Shown here one piece after another: positions 31,055-39,404 of a DNA stretch of 64,000 nucleotides. The notes beneath the pieces are model-generated. The model was not told the origin of the DNA and did not search any database. It saw only the letters and a list, made by a program, of their open reading frames with translations. How positions within the stretch are numbered: the first letter of the stretch is position 1; each line of letters starts with the position of its first letter. Position numbers and translations under genes: made by a program. Location of the stretch: the NCBI RefSeq assembly GCF_000613185.1, contig NZ_CCBB010000001.1:620001-684000 (forward strand), in the 5' to 3' direction. The stretch comes from Mycolicibacterium cosmeticum. GTDB taxonomy: Bacteria > Actinomycetota > Actinomycetes > Mycobacteriales > Mycobacteriaceae.

Positions 31055-31393
31055 TCACACCTCCGCCAGATCGAGTGAAGTGATCAAGAATTCGTCGCCC
31101 TGCACCAGATCGAGCGTGGCATCCGGACAGGTCTCACAACGCAGCACGGGCTCGTTGAGGGTTTGTTCCCGGCCGCAGCCCGCACACCGGATCTTCGCCG
31201 GCACCCGCTCCACCAGCAGTTCGACGCCGGCCAGCTCGGACGCCTCGGTCACCAGAGACCAACAGTAGACCAGGGTTTCGGGAACGATCTGGCGCATCGC
31301 GCCGATCCGGACACGCACGGTGCGGACGCTGCGCCCCTCGGCGTACCTGCGCACGATCCCGACCATCGAGTTGCAGATCGAGAGTTCATGCAT
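31055..31393 (-). CDS. hypA: Hydrogenase nickel metallochaperone HypA
   Basis: 112-residue HypA. The nickel-binding N-terminus MHELSI and the zinc site with two CxxC pairs (CAGC, CETC) are present. A GAGGAGG precedes the ATG closely. First hyp gene of the minus-strand group, 42 bases after the araC stop, so it may be transcribed from the araC promoter or from its own in this short gap. Confidence 0.96.
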   Translation of the reverse strand: MHELSICNSMVGIVRRYAEGRSVRTVRVRIGAMRQIVPETLVYCWSLVTEASELAGVELLVERVPAKIRCAGCGREQTLNEPVLRCETCPDATLDLVQGDEFLITSLDLAEV

Positions 31394-31435
31394 CGGGCCT
31401 CCTCGGGCTCAGCAGACCATACACCGCGGCACGCC

Positions 31436-32491
31436 TCAGGCGCGCAACGTTTCCGATGGGGACACCCCCCACCGTTTGCGGTACTCGACGGCGAAACTGC
31501 CCAGGTGGTTGAATCCCCACCGCGTTGCCACACCGGTCACCGTGACCCCGTCACCGGGCAGGGCGTCGGCGAGTTCATGATGAACGCGCTCGAGACGGCG
31601 CTCCCGCACATACGTCATCGGCGAGACACCGAGCTCCTCACGGAAACCCTGCTGTATCGACCGGACGCTCATGTGCACGCTGCGTGCGATCGATTCCATC
31701 GTGATCGATTCGGCCAGGTGCGCGTCGATATAGCTCATCGCGTCGGCGACCACCGGCCGCACGGCATGCTTTGCCGGGCGGACGAATTCGTCATGGTAGG
31801 TGGACGGCTGGATATGGAGCAGGCTGTTCATCAGGAGCTCCTCGATACCGCTGATGCCATGGCCGTGCTGCACAAGCGAGCCCTCGTGGTACACCTCGGT
31901 GTGCAACAACTGCACGGCGGCGTGCCACCGCACCGCCACTTCGCTGGTCAGATCGAACGCCGGCTCGAACGACAATTGGTGGGACAGTCGTCGGCCGCGC
32001 AACCGGGTGAGGTATTCCCGCATGGCGGGCTCTTCGATCCTGAACAGCAATTGCGGGGAGTCGTCGTCGAGTTCCATCGTCAGCGGTGCGCCGGGATTGG
32101 TCACCAGCGCACGAATCGTGTTCGCCTCGAACCGATGACCGTTGTGCGTGCAGACGGCGCGACCGTTCATCGGCATGTGCACGCCGTAGTACGCCCCCAG
32201 CACCGGGATCTCCACGGTGGCGCGAACGTGCAGGTCCACATACAGCATGCTGATGTTGCGCAGCCGCACCCCGTGCATGCTCGCGGCAAACCCCGACACT
32301 CCGGGTTCCACGGTGATCCGGCCCGGCGCCAGTGCCTGCCCGAGAAGTGCCGCCGCCTGCCGGACGTTCTCGGTGTAGAAGATCTCAGAGTTTGCCAGAG
32401 CGGGCGGCACACCGCGCGAGCGAACCTTCCGCCGAACCGGATCGCCGGTCCGGCGCGAATCGATGTAGCCCAGCCTGGCAAGCCTCGACAT
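31436..32491 (-). CDS. AraC-family transcriptional regulator
   Basis: 351-residue regulator with an N-terminal AraC-binding-like (cupin-type) domain (about 30-210) and a C-terminal double helix-turn-helix (about 245-350: SITMESIARSVHMSVRSIQQGFREELGVSPMTYVRERRLERVH...VATRWGFNHLGSFAVEYRKRWGVSPSETLRA). It lies upstream of hypA-hypB-cbbF-cbbP on one strand and divergent from the Huc operon. The 204-bp intergenic region holds a far-spaced inverted repeat. It is the best candidate for local control of the hydrogenase genes; the ligand is unknown. Confidence 0.88.
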   Translation of the reverse strand: MSRLARLGYIDSRRTGDPVRRKVRSRGVPPALANSEIFYTENVRQAAALLGQALAPGRITVEPGVSGFAASMHGVRLRNISMLYVDLHVRATVEIPVLGAYYGVHMPMNGRAVCTHNGHRFEANTIRALVTNPGAPLTMELDDDSPQLLFRIEEPAMREYLTRLRGRRLSHQLSFEPAFDLTSEVAVRWHAAVQLLHTEVYHEGSLVQHGHGISGIEELLMNSLLHIQPSTYHDEFVRPAKHAVRPVVADAMSYIDAHLAESITMESIARSVHMSVRSIQQGFREELGVSPMTYVRERRLERVHHELADALPGDGVTVTGVATRWGFNHLGSFAVEYRKRWGVSPSETLRA

Positions 32492-32510
32492 CAGCGCAAC
32501 CTAACAAAAC

Positions 32511-32520
32511 CACGGTAGAC
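32511..32520 (+). promoter_or_regulatory. Left arm of 10-bp inverted repeat flanking the huc promoter region
   Basis: CACGGTAGAC, 20 bases upstream of araC. Its exact reverse complement occurs at 32653-32662 at the other end of the intergenic region (next entry). Confidence 0.5.
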
Positions 32521-32652
32521 AAAAACACAGATCTGTGAAGAGTCTGCGGTGATCATTCAAGCTTCCGCGAGCTATTGAGCGCATCACCGCACACATGTCT
32601 GCGCAATTCTGATAGTTGCTGCGTGAAAGCGATAGGCCGCAACCCCACGGAG

Positions 32653-32662
32653 GTCTACCGTG
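32653..32662 (-). promoter_or_regulatory. Right arm of the 10-bp inverted repeat before the Huc operon
   Basis: GTCTACCGTG, reverse complement of 32511-32520, about 142 bp away and 33 bases before the first Huc-operon gene. It is followed by TGTGATCACTGACACA (32661-32676), which weakly resembles a CRP-type TGTGA-N6-TCACA site. Confidence 0.5.
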
Positions 32663-32695
32663 TGATCACTGACACACCGGCATCAGGAGGAACGA

Positions 32696-33301
32696 GTGGC
32701 CGTGCATGCAGCCCCGGCGATCGGTATCGATGACGTGGAGTTCCTCGGCGAATCGGCCGGAGACAAATTGGTCCAGCGCCTCGACGACCCCCAGGTCGCG
32801 ACGTCGCTGTCGCTGATCCTCGATCATGCGGATTTGCTGGCAATGGCCGTGGTGGCCATCGACGGGCTCCTCCGGCGGGCCGATGTGATCGGCGATTCGG
32901 TGGCCTCCAGCTTCGCCGAGGTCCGTCAGGTGGCGGCGGCCAACACCCAGAACCGGCCACTCCCGAAGATCGACGTCGCCGCTCTCAGCGACACCGTCAC
33001 CCGGTTGACCTCGGCCGCGGTGGACGCGACGCCGGCACTGGATCGACTGCTGCACTCCGCACTGATCGATCCGCAGACGGCAGACTTCCTGGCCCTCGCC
33101 GGTGACGCGCTCCTGGAGGGCAAGCAGGCCGCGGAATCGGATCCGCGGGGCCCGAAAGGCGTGTTCGCGCTGATGCGGGTGGCCAAGGATCCCGACGTCT
33201 CCCGCGGACTGGGCTTCATGATCCAGGTGGCCCGAGCCTTCGGCAAACGGCTCGACCCCAAGGCCCAAGAACCCACCGTCGCGCGCCATTCCACGGCTTG
33301 A
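32696..33301 (+). CDS. DUF1641 protein, first gene of the Huc operon (HucM position)
   Basis: 201-residue mostly helical protein. The C-terminal segment RGPKGVFALMRVAKDPDVSRGLGFMIQVARAFGKRL matches the DUF1641 consensus. GTG 32696 has an AGGAGG five bases upstream. In Mycobacterium smegmatis the gene directly upstream of hucS encodes HucM, a membrane-associating scaffold that tethers hydrogenase octamers and guides menaquinone; this ORF holds the same position, so a HucM-like role is proposed. I cannot confirm sequence homology to HucM by eye. No transmembrane helix is obvious, though the N-terminal half has amphipathic, moderately hydrophobic stretches (LLAMAVVAIDGLL). Confidence 0.75.
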   Translation: MAVHAAPAIGIDDVEFLGESAGDKLVQRLDDPQVATSLSLILDHADLLAMAVVAIDGLLRRADVIGDSVASSFAEVRQVAAANTQNRPLPKIDVAALSDTVTRLTSAAVDATPALDRLLHSALIDPQTADFLALAGDALLEGKQAAESDPRGPKGVFALMRVAKDPDVSRGLGFMIQVARAFGKRLDPKAQEPTVARHSTA

Positions 33302-33363
33302 TCTCACGGCCTGATCTCGAGGGCCTGATCTTGATGGCCTGATCTTGACGGCCTGATCCCGAC
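33295..33363 (+). repeat. 14-bp tandem repeat, four copies plus a degenerate one
   Basis: Copies of GGCCTGATCTtGAc start at 33308, 33322, 33336 and 33350 (exact period 14). A degenerate 13-base copy (GGCTTGATCTCAC) at 33295-33307 contains the stop codon of the DUF1641 gene. The array fills half of the gap before hucS. Period 14 is not a multiple of three, so it does not look coding. Confidence 0.9.
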
Positions 33364-33426
33364 ATCCCGAACCGATACCCAGCCCTCAATCTCCGTCAAC
33401 TACAGGCTTTTTCGAGAGGAGTCCCC

Positions 33427-34398
33427 ATGGCGTCCGTGCTCTGGTTCCAGGGAGGCGCGTGCAGTGGCAACACCATGTCGTTCCTCAATGCCGAGGAACC
33501 GAATGTCGTCGATCTGATCGTCGACTTCGGCCTCGACCTCCTCTGGCATCCGTCGCTGGGTCTCGAGCTCGGCGCCAACGCACAGAAAGTGTTCTGGGAC
33601 TGCGCCCGCGGTGAGCGACCCCTGGACATCTTCGTGTTCGAGGGCACCGTCATCGAGGCACCCAACGGCACCGGGCGCATGGACATGTTCGCCGACCGCC
33701 CGATGAAGGACTGGGTCACCGACCTGTGCAACGCCGCTCAGATCGTCGTGGCCATCGGTGATTGTGCTTGCTGGGGCGGCATTCCGGCGATGGAGCCCAA
33801 CCCTTCGGCATCCACCGGCCTGCAGTTCCACAAGCGCCAGAAGGGCGGCTTCCTGGGGCCGGACTTCACCTCCAAGATGGGTTTGCCGGTCATCAACGTG
33901 CCCGGCTGCCCCGCGCACCCGGATTGGATCACCCAGATCATCGTCGCGCTGGCCACCGGGAGGGCCGGTGACATCAGCCTCGACGAGCTGCACCGCCCCG
34001 AGACGTTCTTCAAGACCTTCACCCAAACCGGTTGCACCCGCGTGCAATTCTTCGAGTACAAGCAATCCACGCTGTCCTTCGGCGAGGGAACGCGCACGGG
34101 CTGCCTGTTCTATGAGTTCGGCTGCCGCGGCCCCATGACGCACTCACCCTGCAACCGCATCCTGTGGAACCGGCAGTCGTCGAAAACCCGCGCCGGCATG
34201 CCGTGCCTGGGTTGCACCGAACCAGAGTTCCCGCATTTCGACCTCGCACCGGGCACCGTTTTCAAGACCCAGAAGGTCAGCGGCATGATCCCCAAGGAAG
34301 TGCCCGAGGGCAGTGATCACCTGACCTACATGGCGCACGCCGCAGCGGCGCGCATCGCCGCACCGCAATGGTCGAAAGAAGACATGTTCGTCGTCTGA
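33427..34398 (+). CDS. hucS: Huc-type [NiFe] hydrogenase small subunit (group 2a)
   Basis: 323-residue iron-sulfur subunit. It starts MASVLWFQGGACSGNTMSFLN (proximal cluster cysteine), with GDCACWGGIPAMEPNP and NVPGCPAHPDW (proximal cluster) and the later cysteines in GCLFYEFGCRGPMTHSPCNRILW and GMPCLGCTEPEFPHF (medial/distal clusters). No Tat signal peptide, so the enzyme is cytoplasmic-facing, as for group 2a. The sequence closely follows the M. smegmatis Huc small subunit as I remember it; Huc is a high-affinity, oxygen-insensitive enzyme able to oxidise atmospheric H2. GAGAGGAG precedes the ATG. Confidence 0.95.
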   Translation: MASVLWFQGGACSGNTMSFLNAEEPNVVDLIVDFGLDLLWHPSLGLELGANAQKVFWDCARGERPLDIFVFEGTVIEAPNGTGRMDMFADRPMKDWVTDLCNAAQIVVAIGDCACWGGIPAMEPNPSASTGLQFHKRQKGGFLGPDFTSKMGLPVINVPGCPAHPDWITQIIVALATGRAGDISLDELHRPETFFKTFTQTGCTRVQFFEYKQSTLSFGEGTRTGCLFYEFGCRGPMTHSPCNRILWNRQSSKTRAGMPCLGCTEPEFPHFDLAPGTVFKTQKVSGMIPKEVPEGSDHLTYMAHAAAARIAAPQWSKEDMFVV

Positions 34399-34435
34399 CA
34401 GCCCCAACCCCGAACCGAAGTCTCGAAAGGACGCC

Positions 34436-36043
34436 ATGACTGCGCTCGATTTGTTCGTCAGCCCCCTCGGGCGTGTCGAGGGTGACCTCGATGTGCGCGT
34501 GACCATAGAGGACGGGGTGGTGACATCGGCATGGACCGAAGCCGCGATGTTCCGTGGCTTCGAGATCATCCTGCGCGGCAAGGACCCGCAGGCCGGTCTC
34601 GTCGTTTGCCCGCGCATCTGCGGAATATGCGGAGGCAGCCACCTCTACAAGTCCGCGTACGCCCTGGACACCGCATGGCATACCCATATGCCGCCGAACG
34701 CGACGCTGGTGCGCAACATCTGCCAGGCGGCCGAGACGCTGCAGTCCATCCCGCGTTACTTCTACGCGCTGTTCGCCATCGACCTCACCAACAAGAATTA
34801 CGCGAAGTCGAAGTTGTACGCCGAGTCGGTGCGCCGGTTCGCCCCGTACGTCGGGACCAGCTATCAGCCCGGCGTGGTGCTCTCCGCCAAACCCGTTGAG
34901 GTGTACGCCATTTTCGGTGGACAGTGGCCGCACTCCAGCTTCATGGTGCCGGGCGGTGTGATGTGCGCGCCGACCTTGTCCGACGTCACCAGGTCGATCG
35001 CCATCCTGGAGCACTGGAAGGACAACTGGCTGGAGAAGCAATGGCTGGGATGTTCGGTCGATCGTTGGCTGGAGAACAAGACCTGGGAAGACATCCTGGA
35101 GTGGGTCGACGAGAACGAGGAGCAGCACAACAGCGACTGCGGGTTCTTCATCCGGTTCTGTCTGGATGTCGGCCTGGACAAGTACGGCCGGGGTGTCGGC
35201 AACTACATCGCCACCGGCACCTACTTCGATCCCGCCCTGTATGAGAATCCCACCATCGAAGGGCGCAATGCCGCGTTGATCGGCAGGTCGGGGATCTTCG
35301 CCGGCGGTCAGTGGAGTGAATTCGACCAAGCCCGTGTGCGCGAGGACGTCACACACTCGTTCTACCAAGGCGATCGGCCACTGCACCCGTTCGACGGTGA
35401 GACCATCCCACTGGATCCGGAGGACGCCCGCAAGCAGGGCAAGTACAGCTGGGCGAAGTCCCCTCGTTATGACGTCGCGGGCCTGGGGACGATCCCGCTG
35501 GAGGCCGGCCCGCTGGCCCGGAGGCTCGCCGCGGGCGGGCCCAACGCCGCGGCCCATCAGGACAATGACCCCCTGTTCGTCGACCTGTACAACAAGATGG
35601 GCCCGAGTGTGTTCGTGCGGCAGTTGGCCCGCATGCACGAGGCGCCGAAGTACTACAAGTGGACCAGGGAATGGCTCAACCAGCTCGACCTCAAGGAGAG
35701 CTTCTACAGCAAACCCACCGAGCACGCGTCGGGCAAGGGTTTCGGTTCCACCGAGGCCGCCCGCGGCTCCCTGTCGGACTGGATCGTGATCGAGGACAAC
35801 AAGATCAAGAACTATCAGGTGGTCACCCCGACGGCGTGGAACATCGGACCGCGCGACGGCGCGTCGGTGCTCGGACCGATCGAGCAGGCGCTCGTCGGAT
35901 CGCCGATCGTCGACGTGGACGATCCGGTGGAACTGGGCCACGTCGCGCGCAGCTTCGACTCCTGCCTGGTGTGCACCGTGCACGCCTACGACGGAAAGAC
36001 CGGTCGCGAACTGTCCAAGTTCGTGATCAACGGAATGGTGTGA
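34436..36043 (+). CDS. hucL: Huc-type [NiFe] hydrogenase large subunit (group 2a)
   Basis: 535-residue catalytic subunit. Nickel ligands are in the L1 motif RICGICGGSH (C62, C65) and the L2 motif DSCLVCTVH (C510, C513, H516). A 19-residue tail after H516 would be removed by the maturation protease encoded next. The enzyme splits H2 and passes electrons through HucS to quinone. A GAAAGGA ribosome-binding site precedes the ATG. The stop overlaps the protease GTG. Confidence 0.96.
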   Translation: MTALDLFVSPLGRVEGDLDVRVTIEDGVVTSAWTEAAMFRGFEIILRGKDPQAGLVVCPRICGICGGSHLYKSAYALDTAWHTHMPPNATLVRNICQAAETLQSIPRYFYALFAIDLTNKNYAKSKLYAESVRRFAPYVGTSYQPGVVLSAKPVEVYAIFGGQWPHSSFMVPGGVMCAPTLSDVTRSIAILEHWKDNWLEKQWLGCSVDRWLENKTWEDILEWVDENEEQHNSDCGFFIRFCLDVGLDKYGRGVGNYIATGTYFDPALYENPTIEGRNAALIGRSGIFAGGQWSEFDQARVREDVTHSFYQGDRPLHPFDGETIPLDPEDARKQGKYSWAKSPRYDVAGLGTIPLEAGPLARRLAAGGPNAAAHQDNDPLFVDLYNKMGPSVFVRQLARMHEAPKYYKWTREWLNQLDLKESFYSKPTEHASGKGFGSTEAARGSLSDWIVIEDNKIKNYQVVTPTAWNIGPRDGASVLGPIEQALVGSPIVDVDDPVELGHVARSFDSCLVCTVHAYDGKTGRELSKFVINGMV

Positions 36044-36894
36044 GTCCGACGTCGGCCACCCCTGATCACGCCGCACAACCCGGCACGTCGGACCCCCACC
36101 TCGACCCGCCGGGTTGTGCGGTGCTCGTCGTGGGCTGCGGCAACCTGCTCCGCGGCGACGACGGCGTGGGTCCCATCCTCATCCGGCATCTGTGGGAACA
36201 GGGCATGCCCGACGGCGTGCGGCTGGTCGACGGCGGAACCGCGGGGATGGACGTCGCCTTCCAGATGCGTGGCGCACAACGGGTCGTCATCGTGGACGCC
36301 TCGGCCACCGGCTCTGCGCCGGGAACCGTCTTCCGGGTTCCCGGCGCAGAATTGGAGGAACTCCCACCTCTGCAAGGGCTGCACACCCACTCGTTCCGCT
36401 GGGATCACGCCATCGCCTTCGCCCGTTGGGCGCTGGGTGACGCGTGCCCGGCCGACATCACCGTGTTCCTCATCGAGGCCGCCAATGTCGCGATGGGCGT
36501 CGACCTCTCACCCCCGGTCGAAGAATCCATGCGGCAGGTGCTGGGGCTCATCGAGACCGACTTCATCGCACCGCTGCGACCCGCCGGATCCGACGGCGAG
36601 GTCACGGTGGAATTCACCGCCGACGGCTACCTGCGGATCTCCGCGGACCTGGCCGCCTCACGGTTTCCGGCCCACGTCGCGGCGGGTACCGTGCGCGACG
36701 GCCAGCTGTGGTTGCTACCGCTGCGTGGGCCGCGCAGCGGCGGCCTGCTGCTCAAGCAACGGACCGCGGCCGGCGACCGTGCCGTCCTCGTCCGCGAACT
36801 GCTGCACGACGAGATTCCGCAGGGAATCCGCACCGCGGTGTGGGATGCTTCCCATGGCGCACTGCGCATCTCACTGGAGCAGCGAAAGTGCTGA
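36040..36894 (+). CDS. Hydrogenase maturation protease with C-terminal extra domain
   Basis: 284-residue protein. Residues about 27-180 form a HyaD/HybD-type endopeptidase: VLVVGCGNLLRGDDGVG (first nickel-binding acid), VDGGTAGMD and a later LHTHSFRWDHAIAFA with the histidine region. It would cleave the HucL tail after nickel insertion. The remaining about 95 residues (from GSDGEVTVEFTADGYLRISADLA) are an extra beta-rich domain not present in the usual 150-165-residue proteases. GTG 36040 overlaps the hucL stop. Confidence 0.85.
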   Translation: MSPTSATPDHAAQPGTSDPHLDPPGCAVLVVGCGNLLRGDDGVGPILIRHLWEQGMPDGVRLVDGGTAGMDVAFQMRGAQRVVIVDASATGSAPGTVFRVPGAELEELPPLQGLHTHSFRWDHAIAFARWALGDACPADITVFLIEAANVAMGVDLSPPVEESMRQVLGLIETDFIAPLRPAGSDGEVTVEFTADGYLRISADLAASRFPAHVAAGTVRDGQLWLLPLRGPRSGGLLLKQRTAAGDRAVLVRELLHDEIPQGIRTAVWDASHGALRISLEQRKC

Positions 36895-36896
36895 GC

Positions 36897-37166
36897 ATGG
36901 TCGACGAACCCGACACCGGCGAGGAAATTCCGGAGGAGCGACGCACCAGGCCGCGCGAGACCAGTTCGGCCGAAGAGGCACTGGCGGTCGAGACCGTGGT
37001 GGTGCGGGACAAGGGCAGATGGGCGGTCGACATCATCGTGGTCTTCGCCGACGGCATCGTCAGGAAAAGAATCGACACCCACCCCACCAAGGTCCGCGCC
37101 GAGCTGTCCGCCCGGCTGATCAAACGGGCCGCCGAACGCGACATACGAGGACCACTCAATGGTTGA
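36897..37166 (+). CDS. Small Huc-operon protein, unknown
   Basis: 89-residue acidic-then-basic protein (MVDEPDTGEEIPEERRTRPRE..., then a compact segment AVETVVVRDKGRWAVDIIVVFADGIVRKRIDTHPTKVRAELSARLIKRAAERDI) predicted as beta-strands plus a helix. ATG 36897 follows the protease stop by two bases; a GTG at 36888 is an alternative. Same-strand operon context suggests a hydrogenase maturation or assembly role. I recognise no family. Confidence 0.65.
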   Translation: MVDEPDTGEEIPEERRTRPRETSSAEEALAVETVVVRDKGRWAVDIIVVFADGIVRKRIDTHPTKVRAELSARLIKRAAERDIRGPLNG

Positions 37167-38490
37167 TGCCACTGCTGCAGCACATCTCGACCCCGTCGAG
37201 GCCGCACATCTCGACCCCGTCGAGGCCGCACATCTCGACCCCGTCGAGGCGAGTCCGATCGCGATCCGTCCCCAACCGCTCGGCGCCTTCCCACTTCCGC
37301 TGGGTTACCTGTTGATACCTGCCGGACCCGACACCGAGGACGCCCGCACGGCGCTGCTCGCCGGCCGGCTACCCGCCGACTGGCCACCGGCGTTGCGTGC
37401 GCACCAACTCGTCGCGGCCGGACAACGGGACGCGGCCATCGAGGCGCTGACGGTGTCCCCGGCGGACTCACCCGACCCGGTGGCGTTGTACAACCGTTTC
37501 GTCCTGGCGCCCGACACCGTCGACGCCGACGAATTGCGGGGCCTTCTCGGCGAATTCGCCGCGCTGGTCGACGTCATCCAATTCGTCATCGGGCGTACCG
37601 ACACGCCTCCGCCGACCGACGGGGCCGACGGCGAACTGGCGGTGGCCGTGCTGTCGACGCAGGCCGGTCACGCACTGGCCCGCAACGAACCCGAGCGGGC
37701 GATCACCCTGCTCAACCAGGCCATCAGTCTGGCCGGTTCGGTGTCGCCGGCGCTGACCGGACTGCTCCGCGGTGCCGTCGCAGCCGTCTACCGCGATCAG
37801 GGCGACGACAGCTGCGTCGCACATCTCACCGAGGCACTGGCCGATCTCGACGCTGCCGACGGGCTGCGCGTGGAACGCGCCGAACTGCACCTCTACCTGG
37901 CCGGCGCGCTACACGAACAGGCCGATGACCGGCCGGAACTGCTGACCGCCGCGGTGCCGCACTATCACTCGGCGCTCCAGCTCATCAAACGTGAAGACGC
38001 ACCGACCATCTGGGCAGCCGCCCATTCGGGGCTTGCCACCGCCTACCTGACCATGCCGATGACCGAGGCGTCCGGCCAGCTGCGGTTGGGAGTCGCCGCC
38101 CAATCCCTGCGCGCCGCGTTGACCGTCTACACCCGAGACACCCATCTGCGGGAGTGGGCCAGCGTGCAGCTCAATCTCGCCAACTCGCTGGTGTACACGC
38201 CGTCCAAACACCAGCGGGACAACCTCGTCGAGGCGGTCGAAATCTACGAATCCGTTCTACAAACCCGGGATCGGGCCACCGACCCGCTCGGCAGGGCCCG
38301 GGTTCTGGCCAACCAGGGCAACGTGCTGGCCCACCTCGGCATGTTCGACGACGCCAAGGCCAAACTCTATGAAGCCAGGTTCCTGTTCGAAGAACTCGGC
38401 GACAACGACTCGGTGCGCACGGTACGCGGCATTCTCGACGAAATCGCCCGCCAAGGCGTCCTTTCCAGCACCGAGACCGGGAGCTCATGA
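37159..38490 (+). CDS. TPR-like helical protein of the Huc operon
   Basis: 443-residue protein with an odd N-terminus of three tandem AAHLDPVE units (residues 8-31), then a helical-hairpin body with several TPR-like repeats (e.g. [38 protein letters not shown]...[45 protein letters not shown]). Likely a protein-protein scaffold for hydrogenase assembly or complex formation. The ATG lies eight bases inside the previous gene; stop overlaps the next ATG (ATGA). Confidence 0.8.
   Translation: MVDATAAAHLDPVEAAHLDPVEAAHLDPVEASPIAIRPQPLGAFPLPLGYLLIPAGPDTEDARTALLAGRLPADWPPALRAHQLVAAGQRDAAIEALTVSPADSPDPVALYNRFVLAPDTVDADELRGLLGEFAALVDVIQFVIGRTDTPPPTDGADGELAVAVLSTQAGHALARNEPERAITLLNQAISLAGSVSPALTGLLRGAVAAVYRDQGDDSCVAHLTEALADLDAADGLRVERAELHLYLAGALHEQADDRPELLTAAVPHYHSALQLIKREDAPTIWAAAHSGLATAYLTMPMTEASGQLRLGVAAQSLRAALTVYTRDTHLREWASVQLNLANSLVYTPSKHQRDNLVEAVEIYESVLQTRDRATDPLGRARVLANQGNVLAHLGMFDDAKAKLYEARFLFEELGDNDSVRTVRGILDEIARQGVLSSTETGSS
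37180..37251 (+). repeat. 24-bp tandem triplication inside the TPR-like gene
   Basis: Three head-to-tail copies of GCACATCTCGACCCCGTCGA+GGCC (37180-37203, 37204-37227, 37228-37251), identical at every base except the last one of the third copy. In frame, each encodes AHLDPVEA. Confidence 0.95.
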
Positions 38491-39404
38491 TGACCGTCAG
38501 CGACACCGCGGCTCACACCCGTCACCCCGAACCGCAGCTGGAATCCGGCTACGAGGCACTCGCCGCGCGGGTCGACGAGGCGGTCAAGGGACTGGCGCAA
38601 CTGGATGCACCCGCCCGCGCCGTCGCCGAGGAACTCAAGGCGGCCATCGAAGAGATCCACCGTGCGGCGCTGGTGACGATCGTCCGGCGGCTGCGCGCCG
38701 ACGAGGCCACCCGGGCCGCGCTGTACGAGCTCGTGGACGACCCCGTCGTCCACCTGTTGTTGTCCCTGCACCACATCGTCCGTCCGGACCCGATGACGCA
38801 GGCCGCCAAGGCGTTACAGGAAGTGCGGCCGCAGCTCCAGGGTCATGGCGGCGACGTCACGCTGGTGCGGATCGACGACGGCACCGCGTACGTACGGCTC
38901 TCCGGGGCGTGCAACGGATGCTCGATGTCCTCGGTCACCCTGCGCAATCTGGTGGAGAAGGCACTGCTGGAAGGCACGACGTCGATCACCGCGGTGGAGG
39001 TCCTGCCGAACGAACCCCAGACCACGGTCATCGCTGCCGAAGCACTGTTCGACTCCCCGCGGTTGCGCGAGGATGGTTGGGCCCGCGCCGGCTCCGCCGC
39101 CGCGATCACCGCTGACGGGTTGACGACCATGCGGCTCACCGCACCGGATTCCGGACGCGAGATCCCGGTGCTCATCGTGAGCCACGACGGTCGTCTGTCG
39201 GGCTATGTCAACGAATGCGCGCACGAGGCACTGCCTTTGGACAATGCGGTGCTCGACTCCGAGAACGGGACGTTGATGTGCCCGTGGCACGGCTTCTGTT
39301 ATGACGCGCTCTCCGGCGAGTGCCTGACCGCGCCGGAAGCTCAGCTCGAGCAGCTGCCGTTACGGGTGAGCAACGGGACGGTGTGGATCCGGGTCGGGAC
39401 ATGA
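38487..39404 (+). CDS. hucE: NifU/Rieske fusion iron-sulfur protein (HucE-like)
   Basis: 305-residue protein. Residues about 1-95 are helical; about 100-175 are a NifU C-terminal-type domain ([19 protein letters not shown], with CNGCSMSS carrying a CxxC); about 210-305 form a Rieske domain with the 2Fe-2S motifs CAHEALPL (a C-x-H box) and CPWHGFCYD. In M. smegmatis the Rieske-type protein of the Huc operon (HucE) is proposed to relay electrons from hydrogenase to the respiratory chain; the same operon position supports that role. Start ATG 38487 overlaps the previous stop. Confidence 0.88.
   Translation: MMTVSDTAAHTRHPEPQLESGYEALAARVDEAVKGLAQLDAPARAVAEELKAAIEEIHRAALVTIVRRLRADEATRAALYELVDDPVVHLLLSLHHIVRPDPMTQAAKALQEVRPQLQGHGGDVTLVRIDDGTAYVRLSGACNGCSMSSVTLRNLVEKALLEGTTSITAVEVLPNEPQTTVIAAEALFDSPRLREDGWARAGSAAAITADGLTTMRLTAPDSGREIPVLIVSHDGRLSGYVNECAHEALPLDNAVLDSENGTLMCPWHGFCYDALSGECLTAPEAQLEQLPLRVSNGTVWIRVGT

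Noticed and set aside
32661..32676. CRP/GlxR binding site before the Huc operon
   Set aside because: Only one half-site and most of the second match the consensus; noted in the repeat entry but not claimed as a site.
33295..33363. CRISPR array
   Set aside because: Units are 14 bp without spacers and only about five copies; no cas genes nearby.
34277..36076. 599-residue minus-strand frame
   Set aside because: Antisense of hucL; no motif.
37180..37251. CRISPR or intergenic repeat
   Set aside because: The 24-bp units are in frame inside a coding sequence and head-to-tail with no spacers.
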